DNA from: Halichoerus grypus
Lineage: Eukaryota; Chordata; Mammalia; Carnivora; Phocidae
Assembly: GCF_964656455.1 (NCBI RefSeq)
Contig: NC_135717.1
Span: 140,506,308-140,570,307 of the forward strand
Direction: 5' to 3'
DNA: 64,000 bases
Both the position numbers and the translations under genes were made by a program. The notes beneath the pieces were generated by a model, which did not search any database, was not told the origin of the DNA, and saw only the letters and a program-made list of their open reading frames with translations. Position 1 is the stretch's first letter, and the number at the start of each line of letters is the position of its first letter. Shown piece after piece: positions 32,670-44,429 of the stretch.

Positions 32670-32920
32670 CTAGCAGGCATTATGCATTTCCCATGCTCTA
32701 GGCACCGCTCTAAGCACTTTACCTATCTCATCTCATTGAATCCTCTCAACAACTAGCTGAGATCAGTACCATCATTATCCCCATTGTATACAGTCGGAAA
32801 CAGAAGCTCTAGGAAATGAAACCATCTGCCGAAGGTCACTAGCTCATCAGTGGCAAACCAGGGTTTAAACCTAGGTCTGACTCAAGATTTCAGCTCTAAC
32901 CTCTACTACTTGCAGTCCAA
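32670..32920 (-). repeat. MIR remnant
   Basis: Nearly full reverse MIR: 'aggcaccgctctaagcactt', 'gaatcctctcaacaactagc', 'atcattatccccattgtata', 'gtggcaaaccagggtttaaa'. Confidence 0.85.
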
Positions 32921-33599
32921 CAGGGGCTTCAGTCACACAATCCATTGACCTTTGGCCACAGGAGAACCGAGAAGATAGCCCTTATCACTTGTTTAGAGAA
33001 GGGGGCTTGCTTTTATATTTTTCTAATTCACTGCTTAAAATAATCCCTTTCTTGCATCTATCCCCTTTTTTCAGAAAGCCTATCCTTTCATTTTTTTTCT
33101 TCTTTGACCTCACTAAATCCCAATGAGGAAAGGGGAAAGCATTTTATTATCCCTTCCGAATCAAGGCAGTGTAATACATCTCCTTTTAGTCAGTGTATTT
33201 AGCTCAGGCAACCTCAGTAACGTAAAGGGAAATTGGGGAGCTTGTGTTTGGACATGCTTCTGCTCCTCTGAGGAACACTTTCATCTCAACAGTCTGCAGA
33301 TAGCGGTGCAAGACCTTGAGACGGTCATTCAGGAATTGTAGTCTGCAGATTCCTGCTCATTCTGGAAGACATGAAAGCAATTACAAATTGCTTAACAGAC
33401 GATGCATAATATTAGAGAGGAAGAATCAGGCTGTGAACACTTACACCGGGGAAATCCTGCCGTGTGATTTTTTTTTTTTTTTCCAGTTCAACACCTTATA
33501 CTAACAGTATCTTACTGGCATAGAGTTTAATACTATTGAATAATGATCCTCTATAAAAGGAAAATTAAAATTTCAGAAGTTTCATCACACAGAAGAACG

Positions 33600-33775
33600 A
33601 ACATGGACTTTGGTGCTTAATAGACCTGTGTTCTGGGTTCTAAAAACCATGTTCCCTTAAGACAGTTACTTCACATGGCTGAACCTCAATTTGTTCACTC
33701 ACCAGAGAGAATGATAATCTGTATTTCATGGTGGCATGGGAAGATCTGAAATCCATAAATAAGCGTTTGTAATTA
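33600..33775 (+). repeat. MIR remnant
   Basis: Forward MIR: 'agacagttacttcacatgg', 'ctgaacctcaatttgttcac'. It directly abuts a reverse MIR on its right. Confidence 0.65.
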
Positions 33776-34010
33776 AAAACATTTATTGAGCACCTACTAT
33801 GTGTCAGGTTCTGTTGTAGCAACTGCACATATAGTAAATCCTTAATCCTCACAACAGTCCTTTGATTTAGTGGTTTTTTTTTAATCCTCATTCCCATTTT
33901 ATTGGTGAGGATACAAAGTCCCACAAAAGTTAAGAATATTCCCAGATCATACAGCTAGTAAATGAGAAGCCAAGATTTGAACTCAGCGGTCTAATTGAAG
34001 TCTTAACTAC
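33776..34010 (-). repeat. MIR remnant
   Basis: Reverse MIR: 'tattgagcacctactatgtg', 'aatcctcacaacagtcct', 'catacagctagtaaatgaga'. Confidence 0.85.
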
Positions 34011-34204
34011 AGCCGTAAATGTCTCCAAAAGTTTTGTGAGCTTAACATCTTTTAGGGATACAGACTGAGCCTCCAGTCCATTTTCCTTTCCTGATATACC
34101 TTAATTTTAAGAATAGGAAACTTTCTCAAAGGCCCCCAGGAAAAACTGCCCCAATTTATTTCTGTAAACTGTTCCATTTTAAATTTTACCCTCACACACA
34201 GTTT

Positions 34205-34885
34205 TGTTTTTTAAGTTTCTATTTTAATTCCAATTTTTTAACATACAAGGTTACCCTAGTTTCAGGTACACAAAATAGGGATTCAACACTTCCATACATC
34301 ACCCAGTGCTCATCATGACAAGTGCCCTCCTTAATCCCCATCACCTATTTCACCCATCTCCCCACACACCTCCCCTCTGGTGACAATCAGTTTATTCTCT
34401 ATAGTCTGTTTCCTGGTTTGTCTCCCTCTCTCCTTTTTCCTCCCTTTGCTCATTTGTTTTCTTAAATTCCACATATGAGTGAAATCATATGGTATTTGTC
34501 TTTTTCTTTTTCTTTTTTTTTAAAGATTTTTTATTTATTTATTTGAGAGAGAGAATGAGAGAGAGCAAGCATATGAGAGGGGGGAGGGTCAGAGGGAGAA
34601 GCAGACTCCCTGCCGAGCAGGGAGCCCGATGCGGGACTCGATCCAGGGACTCCAGGATCATGACCTGAGCCGAAGGCAGTCGCTTAACCAACTGAGCCAC
34701 CCAGGCGCCCGGTATTTGTCTTTTTCTGACTTATTTTGCTTAACATTATATTCTCTAGCTCCAATCCATGTTGTTGCAAATAGCAAGATTTTATTTTTTT
34801 ATGACTAATATTTCATTGTATATATATATCACACACCTTTATCCATTGATCAATTGATGGACACTTAGAGTATTCTTAATTTATA
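34205..34885 (-). mobile_element. L1 3' fragment, antisense, split by a SINE
   Basis: Reverse L1 text: 'tagtttcaggtacacaaaat', 'cacccagtgctcatcatgac', 'ccacatatgagtgaaatcat', then, after the SINE, 'gacttattttgcttaacat' and 'tttatccattgatcaattg'. Edges approximate. Confidence 0.85.
34508..34710 (-). mobile_element. CAN-SINE nested in L1, antisense
   Basis: Complete reverse copy ending gagccacccaggcgccc. Exact 17-bp TSD ggtatttgtctttttct at 34491-34507 and 34711-34727, both within L1 sequence, so the SINE is younger. Confidence 0.97.
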
Positions 34886-35186
34886 ATAGAAACACCTTCC
34901 TTCAGAAAGTTTTCCCACCTAACTGTACCATTCTCACCTATAAGCAACATCAGTGGTTCATTTCTCTACCTTTAATTATTCTGGATAAATTTTGAATTAA
35001 CTGTTTTATAATATTATACATTCTCTACTTGTTTGTGTGATTTTCCCCATAGGCTTAAAACTACAAGATTCTTCTATTGTAACTTCTCACAAAAGTAGCC
35101 ATATGTATCTATGGTTCACCTTCTCCAGCCAAATGCTTTCAAATATTCAAGGACTCAGACTACCTAAAGGCTTTTTACAGATAACA

Positions 35187-35745
35187 CATTTTTTAATTTA
35201 AGTATAATTGTTATATTAACTTCAGGTGTACAATGTAATGATTCAACAATTCTATACATTTCTCAGTACTCATCACAATAAGTATACTCTTAATCCCCTT
35301 GATCTATTTTACCTATCCCCCTACCCACTTTCCCTCTGGCAACCAGTAATTTGTTCACTGCGTTTCAGTATTTTTGTCTTTTTCTTTATTCATTTCTCAA
35401 ATTCCACATATGAGTGAAATCATATGGTATTTGTCTTTCTCTGATTGACTTACTTCACTTAACATTATGCCCTCTAGGTCCATCCATGTTGCAAATGGCA
35501 AGATGCCATTCTTTTTTATGGCTGAGTAGTAGTCCATCACATACACACACACACACACACACACCCCACATCTTTATCCATTCATCTGTGGATGGGCATT
35601 TGCCTGCTTCTGTGTCTTGTCTATTTTTAATAATGCTGCAATAGCATAGGGGTACATATATCTTTTCGAATTAGTGTTTTCATTTTCTTTGACTAAATAC
35701 CCAGTAGTGGAATTACTAGATCATATGATAATTCTACTTTTTTGT
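35187..35745 (-). mobile_element. Second L1 3' fragment, antisense
   Basis: Same family region as 34205-34885: 'acttcaggtgtacaatgtaa', 'ccacatatgagtgaaatcat', 'gccctctaggtccatccatg', 'aataatgctgcaatagcat', 'aatacccagtagtggaatta'. A (CA)n lies at 35540-35563. Confidence 0.88.
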
Positions 35746-35759
35746 TTCTTCAAAACTTG

Positions 35760-37970
35760 TGTGATTTTTTTTTTTTTTGCCAAGAATTAATTTTCATTTC
35801 AAACCAATGGAAATAAGGATTACCTCAGGCTGATAATTTGTCCCTTTGCAGAATGTATTGAACAATGGTTATTACTTTTCTGAGGTAGATTTCATGGAAA
35901 TCTACAAAATATTTTAAGATACAGTGTTGGTAAACATGCTTTTACATGATTTCACATTTGAAAAAGTGCTTTTAAAAAAATTAACATTGATTTCCATTAA
36001 TAGGATATCACATAATAGATAAAAACCACAGATAAAAACAAAATCCTAATAAAATGATAAAAGTCATCTGGTGAAATTGACCAGAAATGTATGGGTCAGT
36101 TTTCTTGTTTATGTTTCCTACAAACTTAAGAAACTTTCTTTCATAAAAGTATCATGCTCAAAAAGATGAAAGCCAGAATGCCATTGCAAATAAGGAGGAA
36201 AATCATCATAGTTTAAAATGCCTTGAGTTAACAATTGCATAACATATGTCTTAAAAAATTCTTTTAGTAATCATTGCTCACAAAAATCTGCGATGTATTT
36301 TACATAACTAAAAAAATCTCTCACATCTCAGCAGGGTCACTCCAACGTTCAGTCTGAAATACATGCAAAATGAAGCAAATAAGATGTACCTATCTGCTCT
36401 GTCTGAAGAGAGTGGCTGCCATTCAAATTCATAACATACTCCCTTGCAGATAAAGTGTATTTTTGCACTGTGTGATTTAGTGGCATCCAAGGGACCACTG
36501 AATTCTCTAATGATGTTCTGATTCTTAACAATGAACACCAAAGAACTTTCCCCTAGGCAAACCAGATGGAAACTAAATTGTTTCTGCCAAATGAACAATT
36601 TGTGAAATCTTGGCAAATTGAATTCCAAATATACTTAGAGATGATCTTGACTTCCTCTGTAACTGCCACAACATGCAATGAATTTAAGGCCTACATGAGA
36701 AAGACACTAATGAGCTGTGCAACCTTTAAGCAGAAATGATTGAGAACAGAAGATCACCACTGAAGAGATAGAAGTCAAAAACTCTGGGGGGGAAAAGTAA
36801 TATGCAGATGAGACAGCTTCACTAAGAAACCACGAGATTAATGGAGATGTCGGTCAAGGATGTTCATTTATCGCCTTTGAATTGTTCACTTTAACCTGTT
36901 TTCTGAAAGAAGTCACTAAAATTAAGTAAACTTCACATTGCTTCAAGTCAGTTAGATATAGTCAAGATGAAAAAGTTCAAATTCCTAGTCTATATGTCTA
37001 TATACACTGCTCCACAGAATCTCATCTATATCCAAAAACTGAAGGGAATATGTATGAGAAAGATTGTTTCTATTACCCACAATCTGATTAGACGGTTTTT
37101 ACAGTGACCCTATGAAACTACCAAGTAGGAGCTACATGCTTGTAGCACAAAAACTTCATCTCAAGTAAAGGGTTTCTTGAAATTCCCATGGCATTCCATC
37201 TATAGAGGGTTATTACTCCCCTGGAAAGGACTAAAATGGCCATAGTCATAATTGACTTTTATACCTATTCAGAAATTCAAATATTCCACCTCAGCTATTT
37301 ATGTCTTCAAGAAATGGAGGGCTCTTTTGCATCTTTACAAGATCCAGCTCCTTGATGTCTAAAAAAAGATAATAATGAAGCAAAGAAGTAGGGGAAACTT
37401 TAAAAATGTTATTCTACTGTTATTAAACTAGCAAGAAAAATAATGTTAATAACTTTCATTTACAGATTACTACTTCAAAGCTCTTTTATATCTTTGATTT
37501 CATTTTATCCTTACCATTCATCAAAGGTAGTTGAGTTATTATATATAAATCTAGTTATAATTTCTCTTCAAACATCAAACTAGAGAAATTCCCGAAGTTA
37601 CTCATGTACCATTTTTAAAGCCTACTCAGTCTTCCCAAATTGCGATTGTTTTCTCTTTGTCTTTTCTACATTCTTACTCTGTCAAGTTATTTTCCCAATG
37701 ATCTTTATCCATTGTCTTTGGCATACCTACTCTATCAGAAAGCTTGATCAACCCCAAAATCCTACTTCTATTTTTTGCTTTTAATAAGAAATCCAAATGA
37801 TATCTTAATGTTAAAGAAAATTTATCAGCCAGGGGCTATACATAGCTTCTCCCCCACCCACCCACCCCCACCCCCCGCATCACTAGGGCATATAACAGAG
37901 CCTTTCATCTTTCCCCCTCCCAGGCTTGACCAACTAATTCCAAACTTTGCCTACTATAGCACAAAAACTA
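35760..37970. other. 2.2 kb intronic stretch, no recognised element
   Basis: AT-rich sequence. A 106-codon ORF at 36308-36628 (-) has no recognisable domain. The part near 36300-36900 is less AT-rich and repeat-free, so it could be conserved intron sequence, but I cannot test that. Confidence 0.4.
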
Positions 37971-37977
37971 AGAATTG

Positions 37978-38164
37978 TGGGGCATCTGGGTGGCTCAGTC
38001 GGTTAAGCGGCTGCCTTCGGCTCAGGTCATGATCCTGGGGTCTTGGGATCAAGCCCCACATCCAGCTCCCTGCTCAGCGGAGAGCCTGCTTCTCCCTCTC
38101 CATCTGCCTGCCACTCTGCCTACTTGTGCGTGCTCTCTAATAAATAAATAAAATCTTTTAAAAA
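37978..38164 (+). mobile_element. CAN-SINE, young
   Basis: Complete element with AATAAATAAATAAAATC tail. Exact 15-bp TSD aaaaactaagaattg at 37963-37977 and 38165-38179. Confidence 0.96.
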
Positions 38165-38289
38165 AAAAACTAAGAATTGCTATTTTTCTCTGTCCTATGC
38201 CCTTCCTACAGTAAGACACTCTCTTGATCTGAACCTTTATGTGACCTTTAGCCATATGGCAGACACCGTGTTAGTCAAAACTGACTAAA

Positions 38290-38575
38290 ACACTGGACTT
38301 ATTTAATGAAAGAGGCAGAGAGGTAAACAGACATGTAGAGAATATTACAAGTGCTATACTGAGAGTTTGGAAATTGTCATGGAAGCACAAAGATGGAAGA
38401 AGGGCCAAACTCTTAGTCAGGGAAAGACTCATAAAGAGGTAACAGTTGAGAAATAAGTAGGAATCCAGTAGAAAAGCAAAAGGAGGAAAGTTATACCAGG
38501 CAAAGGAAGCAGCATGTTCAAAGACCGAGGGCACAGTAGAACATGGGGCGATCAGGAACATTCAAGTATAGTTCT
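38290..38575 (-). repeat. L2-like remnant
   Basis: Reverse L2 pattern: 'acaagtgctatactgag', 'aagaggtaacagttgagaaa', 'ccaggcaaaggaagcagcat', 'gttcaaagaccgagggcac'. Confidence 0.6.
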
Positions 38576-38579
38576 TGTT

Positions 38580-38840
38580 CTATTTCTTGCAAACCCAAAT
38601 GAAATCGCCTTCAGGTAGTAATGTCTCTTCCGTATAGTGTGCATCTCCTTTGATACTGCTTTGGACAACACTTTTATAATTTTCCTTTTTATGGCCATGG
38701 CCTTTATCTTCTCCTCTGGCATGATCTGCATAGATGTCCTTTGTATTTTCAAACATCTTTTCAAGTGAGACCACCGTTTCCAAGAGTCTGTCTAAAGGGT
38801 GGTTGTGTTTCACCTGGATTCTTGCATTTCTGCTATCTTA
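38580..38840 (-). other. Unidentified open frame, possible pseudogene fragment
   Basis: The minus-strand frame read from 38831 to 38580 is open for over 80 codons, after a stop just upstream. It contains HPLDRLLETVVSLEKMF, a Lys/His/Gly-rich middle and GDFIWVCKK before the stop. I do not recognise the family. It has no splice-site or poly(A) context that proves a gene. It may be chance, or a piece of an old processed pseudogene. Confidence 0.2.
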
Positions 38841-38844
38841 ATTC

Positions 38845-41630
38845 TCTTTCCTCTTAAAGACTCCGAGAGCCAGGCACACCCACAAAGCTGGTCTTTTCCA
38901 GCTTTTGTCTTTCCCACTACACATTCACACCCGTGTCTAACCCATGTTTTCCCTTTACAAGAATCCATTCCTCCACTCTAGGTGGTATTCTTCCCCCCAT
39001 TAATGAGTATCAATCCCCCCCCCCCAAAACCAATCCCTTCTGGAGTGTTATCTTCCCTCTTGCTTTATTATAAAATTGATAGTATTTTCCTTTCAGTCAA
39101 TAAATAGTTTCCTACATCTCCTCAAGAAGTACCCAACAGCAACTTTTAGGGGCCACCTACCCAAAAACACACACCTTCCCTTCTTGCTAAACTCCCCATG
39201 CTACCTTTTTTTTTTTTTTTTTTCATGCTACCTTAAGTTCTTATCTACGACTTTTTATCCTCAGGTTATTTTTTTCTCATATGATTTGTTGACACACATG
39301 TAAAGGACATCTCTAGCTGTTCCAACCACCACCAGAATGCATCTCTGTTCTGGATTAAAAGCAACTTAGAAGCTAGGTACCCATGTTCTTCTCAATGGCT
39401 TTCTATTTCATACTTTCCTATTTTCCCTGTCCTAATGCCATCTCCCTGCTGTCTTTAATGGAACTTCAACATACCATAGAATTTTGTTTTCCCCAGTGAG
39501 ATTGCTGTAACCAATATCTCCTGTTTCAATCCTGAAGAGAACCAACAGCCTCAGCTTTAGCTTGCTCAGGGAAATCACCACAGTGCTTTGTGCTTTTCCT
39601 TCTGACACAGTCTGCAAAATATATCCATCTTCTCTGTCATCTGAGGTTCAAACCAAATTCTTTATTTCTGTGGATTTGAATTACTGCAAATATGTCTCCT
39701 GGGTTCTTCCCAGTTGAACTAATAATTAAGGTCCCACCTCCATAGTCCCTCACCAGGTGGCAGGTCTCATCCCTTATGAAGTGAGTCCACACAAAAAACT
39801 TTTAAAATCCTCCCACTGCTTTTCTCACCATTCCCCAGTTGATTTTCCTTATCGTCTCTCTTCCTTCTGCCTTCTTTCTAATAGAAGATGAAATAATAAA
39901 CTTTTTTTATTCTCTTCCTCAATTTTTTTCTGCTTTTTATTCCTTTCTCTATTTTTTCCCACTGCCTTGCCACCCCAACCCCAATTCACCAGCTTTTCTT
40001 CCCCGTCTTCTCTTTTCTTCAAGGCTCCCATTTGCTATGGATAGACCCACGACCAGGGGAAGTCAGAGGGGTGAAGCTGGGCTGGCGCCTCTTATCTCCC
40101 TAACCTTGCTTTTAAGTAGCTTTTCTCTGGTCACCAGCTTCTGTGTGACTCGCCTGTCTATACCACGCTCTTTTTATCACCTTCCTTATGGTTCTTTCCT
40201 TGATTTTGTATTCCCCCAGGGGCTCACATGTAGATCTTATGTAATCTCAAAGATAGAGCAAGTGCTCCTTACCTAGTTCAACAGCAAGGGAAGAATTTGC
40301 TTAAAGCGCCCCCTAGAGCTGTCTAGTGGCACAGCTTGGGTCTGCTCAGCATTCACCATCTCGTCTTTTTACCCAGCCCTTTATGAGGAGAAAAAGGAAA
40401 ACTTCCTGGGCCAATGATGTTTCCCAACTGTGTGGCACTACCCTTCCCTCCAGACTTCCTCTTGGTCACCATCATCCTGGAACTAAAAAGGGAGAAGTAT
40501 TCTTTGGATAAAAACAGCACCCTGGCTACTGAGCTTTCTCTCTCAAGACCCTATTACCCCATAGTATCCTTTCAAGTTAGTTAGGATGCAAAAGTAAACA
40601 TAACTACAAGTGACAAAAGGTCAGGATACAAAGTCTTTGCAGTTGTTGAGTAGGATTAGTAAAAATTTAATGCTGCTTTATCAGTATAAGCCTAGGTAGA
40701 AATCATCCAAATGCCTATCTCTGCCACAAGAGAAAACACCCTTCTCAGGGTGAAAAGTGTCTAACCATGCCTTCCAATGATTACTTGGCATTGTTTTTTG
40801 GTGGAGTTTTTTTTTTTTTTTTAATGAATGTTCCAGGATCAATGGCCCGCCTTCTACATAATATTTCCTTACAATGTTTCCTTTTAAGTAAGGAGGTCAT
40901 TTTGCATTTTTATTCAGAAATATGTTGCCCATATTTCAAAATTACTTGCTATCTACATTTCACTGTAGATGATTAAAATATTTATTTGAACTATGGAAAC
41001 CAGTGTTAAGAGTCCACTTTACCCCAGAACCTCAAAGTCACATTTGGACAAGAAAATAGAATATTAAAAATTGGGCCTGGCCCAGAAAAATCAAGGACAT
41101 GTAATTAACATAGGGAGAACATTAATGGGACAAGGCAACTTGGTAAAGGTTTGTCTTTGGATACCTTCCCAACTGTTTTCCATTATCTCCTTTCTTCACA
41201 TGTCCTCATACAATTGGTCATTTACCTGGATTCCCACTTACGCCTCTTCTAAGTAAAGCAGCATCCCAAATTATAGACATAATCAAGATCATCCCCATTT
41301 TTGCCCATTTCCACACAGATAAATCTTTCCATACCCCAAGAAACTATCCACTAAAGTTTAATACCATGATGGATTGTCATATCATCCACTAGGGGGCAAA
41401 ATGGTATTTCTTATCATTTTAAAGGACTCCTAGAGATCTAAAGCTTTAGCAAAAGGGTATGAATGGTGGTATTTCAAGCATCACAGCATATTACAGCATG
41501 AAAAATCTTTTAACAAGAACATTCTGGGACTCACTTTCCATTCTATATTCTATTCATATTCCCCTACCCTCCATACATAAAATTAACCACAACAAATACC
41601 TCTACCTTCTCTATAGTGGTTCTTCCTAAA
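38845..41630. other. 2.8 kb intronic stretch, mostly unclassified
   Basis: Pyrimidine-rich in places (39830-40040). It holds a C run at about 39015-39026 and a poly(T) with flanking repeats at 39197-39234. A 145-codon ORF at 39839-40276 is low-complexity Phe/Leu/Ser-rich translation. Confidence 0.45.
39208..39223 (-). mobile_element. Poly(T)-only insertion with TSD
   Basis: A run of T flanked by catgctacctt at 39197-39207 and again at 39224-39234. It looks like a retrotransposition event that inserted only the poly(A) tail. Confidence 0.55.
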
Positions 41631-41639
41631 ACACATTTC

Positions 41640-41815
41640 TATAATGGCACCTACCATTTTACATTGAACTTCTGTTTTATGCCTATTCTTCCTGGCCAAG
41701 AATAAGTCTCTTAAGGGCAAGAACAAGTTTTAGTCAGCCTTTTTTTCCATTACCTTGCACCATGACTGACATACTGAAAATATAAGGTAAGTGTTCGGAA
41801 AACTGAATTAAGTAC
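41640..41815 (+). repeat. L2 3'-end remnant
   Basis: Forward L2: 'ttaagggcaagaacaagttt', 'ttaccttgcaccatgactg', 'ataaggtaagtgttcgg'. Confidence 0.5.
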
Positions 41816-41929
41816 AAGACTAAGTGTTGCTCATTTTCAGCAAACCACAGAAAGTGGAATGGATTACTAATCCTACTTCTAAGTGGATTCTGACAAACAG
41901 CTAGTAGTCTCTGACAGACTGAAGCATTT

Positions 41930-43850
41930 GGTAAACATATATTCATTCTTTGGCTCAATAAATATGTACTAACCATGTTCCATGGGCCAAGCGTTATACA
42001 TATAGATAAAAGGACACTATGCAAAGATGCTCAAATTCATGGGAGTGAGGTACAATGCAATAATCATACAAATACATGATTGCTGTCCATGATTACAGTT
42101 AACTGTATGTGATTATAATACAGGACTATTATAATCAATATTTCAAAGAAGAGTACTGGAGGACTACTAAGGAATATATAAGAGCCCTATTTAGTCTGGC
42201 GAGTCAGGGAGGGCTTCTCTAAATAAATACTGAAGTGAGGTCTGACAGATGAGTAAAAGTTAACTAAACAAAAGGGAGAACAAGAGGACAGAATGTGTCA
42301 AGAAAAGGAACAGTTTATGTGATGGTTCTGAGTATACAGTTAACATGACATATTTGATCCTATGAAGACGACTGATGTGACTGGACCACAGAGGGGGCAA
42401 GGGCCAGGAGAGGAGGCTGAGGAGTAAGCAGGAGCCAGAACCCATATTATAACTTATGGTAAAAATGTGGGTCTTTATCCCTAGAGAAACAGGATACCTA
42501 CCTGAGGATTTTGAGATTTGTTACTTAAAAGGTAATTCTGCCTACTGTATTTCAGGAGTAAATTTAAGGAGACCAACTAAGACTTCTAGAATAATCTAGA
42601 TGACCAATTATTGGATTAGAGCGGCAAATATTCTAATATTGGAATATGAGATTTATTGGGTAAGGATGAAAACAAGTGAACCCACTTGAGAAATTTCTAA
42701 AAGATAAAATCTGAAGTCTAAAGTAGTTAGTGGTCAATGGTAATGCCCAGTTTTCTGGCTTGAGCAACTAGTTGGAGGCTGATAGCCATTACTGAAATAG
42801 AGTGAACCAGGTTTGTGAAACTAGGTCATGAATTCAGTTTTTGGAATTTGAGTCAAAGATGTGTGTGAAATATTCTAATGTAGAAATGACAAGTAGGCAG
42901 TTGGATATAGGAGTCTGGAGCTCAAAGTAAAGTGAAGATACAAACTTGGCACGTGGCAATCACTTCTACATTGTTATTAAAGCTACTGACAGGCATAGTA
43001 CATGCATATTCCTTTCATTACACTTCACTTTACTGAGCTTTTTACAAATTGAATGTTTGTGAAACAAGTCTATCGCTGCCATCTTTCCAACAGCATTTGC
43101 TCACTTCGTGTCTCTGTCACATTCTGGTTAATTCTTGCAATATTTCAAACTTTTTCATTTTATTTGTGATGGCGCTCTATGATCAGTGATTACAATTTGC
43201 TGAACTCTCAGGTGATGGATAACATTTTTTAGGAAGAATTAAGGTACATACATTTTTTAGACATAATGCTATTGCACACTTACTAGACTGCAGTATAGTA
43301 TAAACTTCTATATGCACTGGAAACCAAAAAAATTCATTTGGCTCACTTGGCTGTGATACTTGCTTTATTGCAGCAGTCTGCAACCAGACGCACAAGACCT
43401 CCAGGTACGCTTCTATTAGCTTATGAAGAAAACAAACGGTTAGGATTACAGCTTGAGAAAGACCAAGACCAAGATTGAGTGGCCAGAGAGGCAGATAAAC
43501 AAATCAAGAAAGCATTGTATCGCAGAATCCAAGGAAGAGAGGGATGTCAACAGATTCTGCTGAGACTTCAGGTTAAAAAAATATGTGTGGCTTACTAAGA
43601 TGAAGGTCACCTGAAACCTTAGCGGCAGCCATTTCAATAAAATGGAGAGCAAAACCAGTGGAGCATGAATAGAGACAGTGACTGTCACTGATTCGCTCAA
43701 GACGTTTGGCTCAGAAAAGGAACGGAGGGATGTGACACTATCTAGAGAAGAGGGTGGTTGAAATAGGAGTTTCATTAAAATATAGTAGTGTTTGCTATTA
43801 TATGCACCAGGCACTCATAACTTTACTATATTTGTTTTGCCCATTGGTTT
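41930..43850 (-). mobile_element. Long L2-like ancient LINE, antisense, split by Tigger1
   Basis: Reverse L2 3' end (gctcaataaatatgtactaa, 'ccatgggccaagcgttatac', 'agtcagggagggcttctct', 'gacagatgagtaaaag') runs on into purine-rich upstream text ('aagtaggcagttggatatag', 'aggagtctggagctcaaag'). After the Tigger insertion it seems to continue with 'gatgtcaacagattctgctg' and 'caagacgtttggctcagaaa'. The L2 label for the upstream part is from memory. Confidence 0.55.
42990..43413 (+). mobile_element. Tigger1-type DNA transposon, internally deleted
   Basis: 5' end cggcata-like (caggcatagta), then 'tttttacaaattgaatgttt', 'aacagcatttgctcacttcg', 'tgtctctgtcacattctgg'. The 3' part has 'ataatgctattgcacactta', 'actgcagtatagtataaac', 'tgctttattgcagcagtctg' and a decayed terminal repeat ggtacgcttc. 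About 424 bp remain of a roughly 2.4-kb element. No transposase frame. Confidence 0.88.
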
Positions 43851-43915
43851 TTGTATGCTTTATTGTGTCCCAGTGTCTGTGTAGATGTCCAATAAATATC
43901 TGTTGAATGAACAAA
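43825..43915 (+). repeat. L2 3'-end remnant
   Basis: Ends with 'gtccaataaatatctgttga' and 'atgaacaaatgg', the L2 3' terminus. Confidence 0.65.
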
Positions 43916-44194
43916 TGGTAAATGCCCACATCTTCGTCTACTGCTCTTTTCACTCTTCTGTAGTGTACTTTGCTGTTACTTATTTTTAATAGGCATTTTG
44001 ACTTTCTACTTTCATCATTCTTATTTTGATCATGTCCGAATACCTATGTCTCTGTTACATCTAATAGGACTACAGTGTAAGGTGTATCTCCTATTGACAA
44101 TAAATATATTAAGAGGAAGTTTTGAAGATCTAAATCATAAAGCAGATATCCATCTTTAATTGTATGAATTTTACATTTGTAGAAGAGTAACTTG

Positions 44195-44419
44195 AGGGGC
44201 GCCTGGGTGGCTCAGTCGTTAAGCCACTGCCTTCGGCTCAGGTCATGTTCCCAGGGTCCTGGGATCAAGCCCCGCATCGGGCTCCCTGCTCAGCGGGAAG
44301 CCTGCTTCTCCCTCTCCCACTCCCCCTGCTTGTGTTCTCTCGCTCTCTCACTCTCCCTCCCTCTCCCTCCCTCTCCCTCCCTGTCAAATAAATAAAATCT
44401 TAAAAAAAAAAAAAAAAAA
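44195..44419 (+). mobile_element. CAN-SINE with CCCTCCCT expansion
   Basis: Complete element; the CT-rich part is expanded to repeated ccctccctct units at about 44353-44382. TSD agtaacttg at 44186-44194 and 44420-44428. About 19 A in the tail. Confidence 0.96.
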
Positions 44420-44429
44420 AGTAACTTGG

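Noticed and set aside
36308..36628. 106-codon minus-strand ORF
   Set aside because: Mixed composition but no recognisable family, start context or neighbouring exon. Treated as chance.
39839..40276. 145-codon ORF, the longest in the window
   Set aside because: It is Phe/Leu/Ser-rich from a pyrimidine-rich stretch, with no domain and no gene context.
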